Shown piece after piece: positions 7,347 through 11,729 of a stretch of DNA of 11,729 nucleotides (the first letter of the stretch is position 1; every line of letters starts with the position of its first letter). The notes under the pieces were generated by a model. It did no database searches, had not been told where the DNA came from, and saw only the letters and a list, made by a program, of their open reading frames with translations. The position numbers were made by a program, and so were the translations under genes. The stretch is from Candidatus Bipolaricaulota bacterium. Its GTDB lineage: Bacteria > Bipolaricaulota > Bipolaricaulia > RBG-16-55-9. The stretch covers positions 1 through 11,729 of the forward strand of contig JALUUA010000128.1 of assembly GCA_027021605.1 (NCBI GenBank). Direction: 5' to 3'.

Positions 7347-7358
7347 TGATCCCGATCA
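7347..7358 (-). promoter_or_regulatory. FNR/DNR-type box of the hem operon
   Basis: TGAT-CCCG-ATCA on the plus strand (TGAT-CGGG-ATCA on the minus strand), a perfect inverted repeat of the inner core of the FNR/DNR consensus TTGAT-N4-ATCAA, eight of ten bases overall. Its centre, 7352.5, is about 63.5 bases upstream of the predicted P1 start, near the class I activator position. Confidence 0.6.
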
Positions 7359-7427
7359 GGAGCCGGGGGTCTTGTGTTGTCCGCACCGGCGCCCCTGCGG
7401 GGGCACAGGGAAGGGGCAAGGAGCCGA

Positions 7428-7455
7428 CCCGGCGCGGGGGAACCCCTCCGCCGGG
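7428..7455 (-). terminator. GC-rich hairpin downstream of the cytochrome gene
   Basis: CCCGGCG (7428-7434) pairs with CGCCGGG (7449-7455), and GGGG inside pairs with CCCC (7443-7446) around a small loop, leaving minor bulges. It lies about 45 bases past the cytochrome stop codon. No U-run follows in either direction, so it is not a standard intrinsic terminator. It might pause polymerase or protect the 3' end of the cytochrome mRNA. Read-through into the hem operon on the same strand is possible. Confidence 0.4.
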
Positions 7456-7500
7456 CCGGTCCGCCCGATTCGCTCGCGGATGTCCCGGGAACGGATGGCC

Positions 7501-8046
7501 TCATTCCTGCGTGTGGCAGGAGAGACAGAACTCGGCCAGCTGGCCTTCGCCGGTGGGGTGCTCAGCGGTCACCCCCAGGTTGTGACAGCGGGCGCAGAAG
7601 TCGGCCGCGGACTCCTCGCCGGTGATCGCGACCTCGCCGGCCACGTGACAGGTGACGCAGAAGCTGGCGTTGGGCATGGTGGGATCGACCTGGTGCGTGG
7701 GGTTCGCCCCGTTGTGCTGCTTGCGGTGGCAGTTGAAGCAGTCGGCGGCCTTCCAGTTCATGTCGATCGGGTGCGGGGGATCGGGCGCCTCGCGAACCAC
7801 GGGCTGGTCGACGGCGAAGCGGATGTGGAGGTTCAGGTGACAGGTGGTGCAGAACGAGACCTCGCTGGCGGGCGGGGGCTCCACGCGGATGTGGCACTGA
7901 AAGCAGGTAGCGGCGTCGGCTTCCGGGTCGACGGGGACCGGGTGCGCCGCGGGAACGGGCGGCGGCGCTTGGGCGAGCACGATCAGCGCCACCCCCACGA
8001 CGGCGAAGGCCGCCAGGGCCAGCAGGGCTTTCGTCTTGCGCCTCAC
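7501..8046 (-). CDS. Hexaheme c-type cytochrome with N-terminal signal or anchor
   Basis: A 181-residue protein with six CXXCH heme-attachment motifs: C48-H52, C66-H70, C103-H107, C130-H134, C151-H155 and C174-H178. Residues 7-25 form a hydrophobic segment after RRKTK, so the heme domain is outside the inner membrane, by export or anchoring. Besides the six motif histidines there are exactly six others (H35, H74, H92, H111, H118, H163), enough for bis-His ligation of every heme. The function is probably electron transfer, possibly between a quinol oxidase and a terminal reductase or extracellular acceptor; no partner is in the window. It resembles small multiheme cytochromes of the c3/NapC-NrfH-like class only in a general way. 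The start is GTG at 8046 with a strong AAGGAGGT site. It lies between the hem operon, which supplies its cofactor, and a divergent tetR operon. Confidence 0.92.
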   Translation of the reverse strand: MRRKTKALLALAAFAVVGVALIVLAQAPPPVPAAHPVPVDPEADAATCFQCHIRVEPPPASEVSFCTTCHLNLHIRFAVDQPVVREAPDPPHPIDMNWKAADCFNCHRKQHNGANPTHQVDPTMPNASFCVTCHVAGEVAITGEESAADFCARCHNLGVTAEHPTGEGQLAEFCLSCHTQE

Positions 8047-8081
8047 GGTGGGTCACCTCCTTTTTCCCTTGGGCTGCTGCC

Positions 8082-8110
8082 ATTGTAGGACGAGGGGCAT
8101 CTCCCCGATA
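8082..8110 (-). promoter_or_regulatory. Predicted promoter of the hexaheme cytochrome gene
   Basis: On the minus strand the -10 hexamer is TACAAT (8082-8087), five of six to consensus. At 17-base spacing the -35 position reads TATCGG (8105-8110), which is poor, so the promoter should need an activator. The expected start is near 8075, giving a leader of about 29 bases with the AAGGAGGT ribosome site. The FNR-type box at 8132-8145 is centred 56.5 bases upstream of the last -10 base. Confidence 0.55.
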
Positions 8111-8131
8111 TGATCGCGGTCAGACCCGAGC

Positions 8132-8145
8132 TTGATCTTGATCAT
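8132..8145 (-). promoter_or_regulatory. FNR/DNR-type box of the cytochrome promoter
   Basis: Plus strand TTGAT-CTTG-ATCAT, nine of ten bases of the FNR/DNR consensus TTGAT-N4-ATCAA. The centre at 8138.5 lies about 63.5 bases upstream of the predicted cytochrome start. This suggests a CRP/FNR-family activator working from a class I-like position on a promoter with a weak -35. Confidence 0.65.
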
Positions 8146-8153
8146 GCGCGGCA

Positions 8154-8165
8154 TGATCCGAATCA
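8154..8165 (+). promoter_or_regulatory. FNR/DNR-type box of the tetR promoter
   Basis: TGAT-CCGA-ATCA, eight of ten bases of the FNR/DNR consensus. The centre at 8159.5 is about 63.5 bases upstream of the predicted tetR start and 21 bp (two helical turns) from the cytochrome box, so two bound dimers would lie on the same DNA face. Confidence 0.6.
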
Positions 8166-8187
8166 GCCGCGATCCTGACCGAGGTCA

Positions 8188-8216
8188 TTGCCCTGCGGCC
8201 CGCCTTCGACTATGAT
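8188..8216 (+). promoter_or_regulatory. Predicted promoter of the tetR operon
   Basis: TTGCCC (8188-8193) and TATGAT (8211-8216) with an exact 17-base spacer, four and five of six to the sigma-70 consensus. The start would be near 8223, about 32 bases before the tetR ATG. TTCGAC repeats overlap its spacer and start region. Confidence 0.65.
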
Positions 8217-8233
8217 TCGACTCAGCGGTCGAA
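8205..8233 (+). promoter_or_regulatory. Probable TetR operator: TTCGAC repeats with an 18-bp inverted repeat
   Basis: TTCGAC-TCAGCG-GTCGAA (8216-8233) is a perfect inverted repeat with a 6-base spacer, beginning at the last base of the -10 hexamer. A further TTCGAC lies at 8205-8210 in the promoter spacer. The position is ideal for autorepression. The same architecture is found in the hem leader (7243-7260). Confidence 0.68.
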
Positions 8234-8254
8234 GTCCGACGAAGGGGTCGAGCC

Positions 8255-8968
8255 ATGAGCACCGCCGAACGGAGACTACGCGAACGAGAGGAGCGGATCC
8301 GCAGCATCCTGGAGGCGGCGCTGCGCGTCTTCGCCCGCGAGGGGCTCCGCCCGGCGACGATGGACGCCATCGCCGCCGAGGCCCAGCTGGGCAAGGGGAC
8401 CGTCTACTACTACTTCCCCTCCAAGGAAGCGCTGCTCGAGGAGCTCATCGCCCGCATCTCCGGGGAGTACTTCCGCGGCCTGCTGGAGGGGGCCCGGGGC
8501 AGGAGTACGCCGCTGGAGATCGCCCAGGGGATCGTCGAGAAGCTCATCGAGCACTACAAGCGCAAGCCGGAGCTTTTCCAAGTGATCCACATGGTCTTGG
8601 GGGAGCCCGAGCCCCGGCCCCAGAAGGCCCTGCGGGCGTTCGTGGAGGCCCACCTCCGCTGGCTCCAGGACCTCGAGTTGGCCGTCTCCGGCGTGCTGGC
8701 CGACCACGGCCTGCCCGTCGACCCCTTCATCTACCTCGTCGGAACCTACTCGCACGGGATCCTGTTTGAGGCGGTGGCGGGTCGCCCCCCGGACCGCCTC
8801 CTGGAGGAGGCCAAGAGCGCCTTCGCCGCCTTCCTCGCCGTCGCGCCCGGGCCCTCCCGGGCCACACCGAAAAGGCGCACGTCGCATAAGACGAAAGCCA
8901 AAGACGAAGACAAAGATAAAGATAAAGACGAAGACAAAGATAAAGATAGAGACAAAGAAGGATCCTAA
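8255..8968 (+). CDS. TetR-family transcriptional regulator with a charged repeat tail
   Basis: A 237-residue DNA-binding repressor type. The N-terminal TetR domain covers about residues 11-58: IRSILEAALRVFAREGLRPATMDAIAAEAQLGKGTVYYYFPSKEALLEEL, shown here in parts as RSILEAALRVFAREG, then TMDAIAAEAQLGKGTVYYYF (helix-turn-helix) and PSKEALLEEL. Residues 60-200 form the variable ligand and dimer region, with histidines at 100, 112, 133, 151 and 167. Residues 215-234 are a KD/DE repeat outside the fold. The ligand is unknown. Its context beside a hem operon sharing its putative operator makes heme, a porphyrin or a related effector worth considering, as known for the TetR heme sensor HrtR. The ribosome site GAAGGGG precedes the ATG. 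It is first in an operon with a secreted protein and an RND exporter. Confidence 0.93.
   Translation: MSTAERRLREREERIRSILEAALRVFAREGLRPATMDAIAAEAQLGKGTVYYYFPSKEALLEELIARISGEYFRGLLEGARGRSTPLEIAQGIVEKLIEHYKRKPELFQVIHMVLGEPEPRPQKALRAFVEAHLRWLQDLELAVSGVLADHGLPVDPFIYLVGTYSHGILFEAVAGRPPDRLLEEAKSAFAAFLAVAPGPSRATPKRRTSHKTKAKDEDKDKDKDEDKDKDRDKEGS
8900..8957 (+). repeat. Perfect 24-bp tandem duplication within a hexanucleotide tract, tetR 3' end
   Basis: Positions 8900-8923 and 8924-8947 are identical 24-base units, each made of four RAAGAY hexamers and encoding KDEDKDKD. Partial units continue to about 8957. The tract is A-rich and strongly unlike the surrounding GC-rich DNA. It encodes the hydrophilic C-terminal tail of the TetR protein. 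Confidence 0.9.
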
Positions 8969-8983
8969 GAGGAGGGAGCGTTC

Positions 8984-9955
8984 ATGCGTCAGACGACTCG
9001 AAGCCGTTGGATGGGTTCCTTGTTCCTGGCCGCCCTGCTGCTCGGCCTGCCTGCCCGGGCCGGGGACGGCTTGGCCGTAGACGAGATCATGGTGCAGTAC
9101 CCGGCGGGCTTCACCAAGGTGCTCGCCTGGGACGTGGCGCCCTTTCTGGCCGACCCCGAGCTGGGGGAGGGCGTGATCGAGCCCCTTAAGGCCGCGAACC
9201 ACCCTCTCGTGGGCCTGGTGCGCACCATCGAGTTCTTCCGCATCCCGCCCCAACAGGTGGCCTATGTGGCCCACGGGCAGGGGCCCGACGTCTCGAGCTT
9301 TTCCGTGATCGCGGGCCCCGGGCTGCCCCATCTCATGGGGGCGCTTCAGGGCTTACGGGCCGCCGCGCAGGCGCCGGGGAGCCCCTTTACGCACTTCGAG
9401 CTTACGAACATCGACGGGCTGCCGGTGGCGTTCGTGGGCGGGGCGTTCGGCCCCGTCGCGATCGAGTGGGCCTACATCCCCACCGAGGGGGCCCTGTGGA
9501 TCGGCACGGAGGTCGCCTTCCAGCCGGGACGGCCCGATGTCGAGCGCCTGCGGGCCACCACGCAGCTCATGATCGACAAGCTCCTCGGGCGCCGCAGCGC
9601 GGGCACCTTCTCCGAGCTGCACACCGCCGTCCAGGTGCGGGGGGGTCAGATCGCGTTCGTGCGCACCAGTGCCCCCGGAGAGCGCCCCCAGGAGCCGGGC
9701 GAGCAGGCGATGGCCTTCCGGGTGGAGGTGACGCCCGAGGGCGTGTACGGCACGTTCGCCCTGCGCTTCGAGTCCGTGGCCGCGGCCCAAGCCGCCGTCG
9801 AGCGCCTCCGGGCGGGCACCAGCCCCTACCTCGCCCAGGACCTCTACCGGGCCGAACTCGTGCGGGTACAGCGGACGGGCCGCACGCTCAACGTGGACGT
9901 CCGCGCGGACCTTACGGGCCTGGTCGGGCTGCTCATGCTTGTCATGCCCTTCTGA
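8984..9955 (+). CDS. Secreted protein of unknown function between tetR and an RND exporter gene
   Basis: I do not recognise this 323-residue protein. Residues 1-26 are a clear Sec signal peptide: positive start (RQTTRSRW), hydrophobic GSLFLAALLLGLPARA, and a likely cut after ARA-26. There is no lipobox cysteine; indeed no cysteine is evident in the whole protein. The mature part appears mixed alpha/beta, with strands such as FRVEVTPEGVYGTFALRF followed by a helix AAAQAAVERLRAG, and a hydrophobic C-terminal end (LVGLLMLVMPF). An AGGAGGGAG ribosome site and a 15-base gap after tetR indicate co-transcription. RND/MMPL exporters are often encoded beside a periplasmic carrier protein (LolA-like or other), so a periplasmic accessory role is reasonable but unproven. 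Confidence 0.85.
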   Translation: MRQTTRSRWMGSLFLAALLLGLPARAGDGLAVDEIMVQYPAGFTKVLAWDVAPFLADPELGEGVIEPLKAANHPLVGLVRTIEFFRIPPQQVAYVAHGQGPDVSSFSVIAGPGLPHLMGALQGLRAAAQAPGSPFTHFELTNIDGLPVAFVGGAFGPVAIEWAYIPTEGALWIGTEVAFQPGRPDVERLRATTQLMIDKLLGRRSAGTFSELHTAVQVRGGQIAFVRTSAPGERPQEPGEQAMAFRVEVTPEGVYGTFALRFESVAAAQAAVERLRAGTSPYLAQDLYRAELVRVQRTGRTLNVDVRADLTGLVGLLMLVMPF

Positions 9956-9980
9956 TCGATCGGCTTGGGCAGACAGGGCA

Positions 9981-10016
9981 CAAAACACAGGCCAAACGAG
10001 CGAACAAACGGAAAAC
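9981..10016 (+). repeat. Imperfect 12-bp CAAA-rich repeat ahead of the RND gene
   Basis: The short gap between 9956 and 10023 contains three imperfect 12-base units starting with CAAAAC, CAAACG and CAAACG at 9981, 9993 and 10005. No promoter or terminator is evident in the gap. The units resemble the CAAACR hexamers that encode QT elsewhere in this window. The RND reading frame is open through the tract but no start codon is present in it. Confidence 0.35.
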
Positions 10017-10023
10017 CCATGAG

Positions 10024-11729
10024 ATGACTCCCGAGAAGGGGACGGCGAGGGAGAGGGAGCAGGAGAGGGAGCGGGGGCGGATCGAGCGCCTTCTGGAAGG
10101 GGTGGCGGCGCTCGCCGAGCGCCGCCCCCGCAGCCTCCTCCTGGGGATCGCCCTGCTGACCGTCCTCTTCGCCGCCCAGCTCCCCCACGTCCGGATCTCG
10201 TATGACCCGCTGGCCCTCCTGCCCCGCGCCGAGCGCGTGGAGCTCTTTCGCCACGTCGAGGAGGCGTTCGGGGTGGGGAGCTTCTCGCACCTCGTGGTCG
10301 TGCGCTTTGTCCCCAAGCCGGGCTACACCCTCGCTCACCCCGCGGCGATCCGCGAGATGGAGGCCGTCCTCCGGGCGCTGCGCGCGGTCCCGGGCGTCCT
10401 CCAAGCGCAGGGGATTCCCGATTTTGTGAAATTCGTCCGCCAGGAGCTCTACGGCGGCGACCGCCGCTACGCCGCCCTCCCCGAGGGGGACGGTCCGGAC
10501 GAGCTCGGCTACACCCTTGCCGACCTGATCCGCCTCACCTTCCAGCGGATGGCCCTGGTGCAGAAGTTCCTCTCCCCGCAGGGGACGGCGCTGGCCACCG
10601 CGACCCTCGCCCCGGAGGCCGACCTCCTCGCCGCGGCCCGTGCCATCCAACGGGCACTAGAGCCCATCCGCGAAGGCGCTCAGGCCCTCCAGATCGACGT
10701 CGCCAGCTACGGCGGCACCCTCGACGCCTTCCAGGCCCTCACCCGGCGCGACCTGCGCGTGCTCACCCCGGCGGTGGTGGCGCTCATCGTCGGGGTGCTC
10801 GTCGGGATCTTCCGCCTCACCCGCCGCCGGGAGCTCCTGGCCGCCCTGGCCCTGGTGGCCCTCGTGGCCGCCCTGAACCTGGGCCCCTTTGTGCTGCCGC
10901 TCTCGCCGCGCGGCGTCTTCCTCTGGGAGCTGGGGCTCACCCTCCTGCTGGTGGGGATCGTGGTCGGGACGTTCCGCCCGCTGGCGAACCTCTACTTGCC
11001 CGTGTGGGTCGTCGCCGTCGCCGGGATCTGGACCTTCGGGGTCCTGGGGCTCTTGGGCATCCCGTTTACCTTCCTCATGGTCGCGGTCGTGCCGCTTTTG
11101 CTGGGGGTGGGCATCGACGACGCGCTCCACCTGCTCCACCGCTACGAGGAGGAGCGCTGCAAGGGGCGCGCGGGCACGGAGGCCATGCGGATCGCGCTGT
11201 GTCGAACGGGAAGGGCGCTGTTCCTCACCACGCTCACGACGACGGCGGGCTTCGCCGCGTTGTTCTTCGCCCCGAGCCCGCCGCTGCGGGCCTTCGGGCT
11301 CCTGGCCGCGGTGGCCATGGTGAGCGCCTTCGTCGTCACCGTGGCGTTGGTGCCCGCCCTCAAGGCCCTCTTCCGGGAGGGGCCGCGGACGGGGAGCTGG
11401 CCCCCGACGCCCCGCCCGGGCTGGATCGTCCGAGCCCTCGGCCACCCGGCGGAGAGCGGGATCTCCCGCCTCCTGGGGGCCTACGCCCGCGGGACCGCCC
11501 GCCGCGGGGTGGCCCTGGGCGTGCTCCTCGGGGGGCTCGCCCTTGGAGCCCTCGGGTATTGGGAAGGGCACGCCTTCCAGACGTATAGCGTGGACTACCG
11601 CAGGCTGCTCCCGCCCGATCACCCCGTAGCCCGGCTCTACACCGAGATCAACCGCGAGTTCCGCCCCTACGACGAGGTGCAGATCCTGCTGCGGGGGGAC
11701 CTCGCCCGCCTGCCCGTGATGCGGCTGCT
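10024..11729 (+). CDS. RND/MMPL-superfamily exporter (partial, C-terminal half missing)
   Basis: An inner-membrane transporter of the RND superfamily (COG1033/MMPL-like; hopanoid, lipid or drug type), 568 residues visible of an expected 750-900. TM1 is about residues 30-46 (SLLLGIALLTVLFAAQL). A periplasmic domain follows to about 240, beginning ISYDPLALLP. TM2 is about 247-263. The family signature GVGIDDALHLLHRYEEER is at 361-378, with D365/D366 in the proton-relay region, followed by FLTTLTTTAGFAALFF and FGLLAAVAMVSAFVVTVALVPAL. Another helix near 500-515 starts the second half. Two extra hydrophobic segments (about 270-292 and 299-317) appear between TM2 and the usual TM3. The start ATG has only a weak GGAAAA ahead of it and is followed by an RE repeat (residues 9-17). 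It is third in the tetR operon. The substrate is unknown. Confidence 0.9.
   Translation, partial: MTPEKGTAREREQERERGRIERLLEGVAALAERRPRSLLLGIALLTVLFAAQLPHVRISYDPLALLPRAERVELFRHVEEAFGVGSFSHLVVVRFVPKPGYTLAHPAAIREMEAVLRALRAVPGVLQAQGIPDFVKFVRQELYGGDRRYAALPEGDGPDELGYTLADLIRLTFQRMALVQKFLSPQGTALATATLAPEADLLAAARAIQRALEPIREGAQALQIDVASYGGTLDAFQALTRRDLRVLTPAVVALIVGVLVGIFRLTRRRELLAALALVALVAALNLGPFVLPLSPRGVFLWELGLTLLLVGIVVGTFRPLANLYLPVWVVAVAGIWTFGVLGLLGIPFTFLMVAVVPLLLGVGIDDALHLLHRYEEERCKGRAGTEAMRIALCRTGRALFLTTLTTTAGFAALFFAPSPPLRAFGLLAAVAMVSAFVVTVALVPALKALFREGPRTGSWPPTPRPGWIVRALGHPAESGISRLLGAYARGTARRGVALGVLLGGLALGALGYWEGHAFQTYSVDYRRLLPPDHPVARLYTEINREFRPYDEVQILLRGDLARLPVMRL
10048..10074 (+). repeat. Purine hexanucleotide repeat coding for RE at the RND N-terminus
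   Basis: AGGGAG-type units encode REREQERER at residues 9-17, before the first membrane helix, in the cytoplasmic tail of the exporter. Same style as the other dipeptide tracts in this window. Confidence 0.75.

Noticed and set aside
8900..8957. CRISPR array or other spaced repeat element
   Set aside because: Units are contiguous with no unique spacers and are in frame inside tetR.
8276..9331. Minus-strand open frame across tetR and the secreted-protein gene
   Set aside because: It lies antisense to a recognisable TetR domain and a signal-peptide gene; its repeats only mirror the KD tract.
9956..10023. Separate promoter or terminator for the RND gene
   Set aside because: No convincing -35/-10 pair or hairpin with a U-run; the gap is short and same-strand, so co-transcription is simpler.

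Overview
The window is high-GC DNA (roughly two thirds G+C by eye) from a bacterium I cannot place firmly. An RND-type exporter and a secreted protein suggest a diderm. The multiheme cytochrome and the family mix suggest a respiratory, possibly deep-branching or thermophilic lineage, but this is a weak inference.

Minus strand, positions 1-7219: one tight tetrapyrrole operon transcribed right to left. It encodes a HemA-HemC fusion (glutamyl-tRNA reductase plus porphobilinogen deaminase), HemD, HemB, a ChdC/HemQ-type coproheme decarboxylase, a radical SAM/SPASM protein of the heme-associated AhbD/NirJ-like group, and HemL, which runs off the left edge. Three of the five junctions are 4-base ATGA stop/start overlaps. 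Together these genes cover glutamyl-tRNA to uroporphyrinogen III and the last decarboxylation to heme. The middle steps (hemE, coproporphyrinogen oxidase, ferrochelatase) are not in the window.

Positions 7220-8254 hold the control regions and a minus-strand gene (7501-8046) for a membrane-anchored or secreted hexaheme c-type cytochrome. Plus strand, 8255 to the right edge: a TetR-family regulator, an unrecognised secreted protein and an RND/MMPL exporter cut by the right edge, apparently one operon.

The main discovery is in the promoters. I predict promoters for the hem operon, the cytochrome gene and the tetR operon. Each has a TGAT-N4-ATCA site (core of the FNR/DNR-type box) whose centre lies exactly 56.5 bases upstream of the last base of the -10 hexamer, about -63.5 from the start. 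My manual scan found no other copy in the window. In addition, the hem and tetR promoters share an 18-bp inverted repeat TTCGAC-N6-GTCGA(A/T) at or just after the -10 element, a good candidate operator for the TetR protein encoded here. The inferred regulon is low-oxygen or NO-type activation of heme synthesis, a heme-consuming cytochrome and a TetR/RND module, with TetR feedback on heme synthesis and on itself.

Other oddities: a four-cysteine insertion just before the catalytic cysteine of HemA; two alternative heme-finishing decarboxylase types side by side; and hexanucleotide repeats encoding alternating dipeptides (HA/QT, HG, LE, KD, RE) at the ends or linkers of four different proteins.
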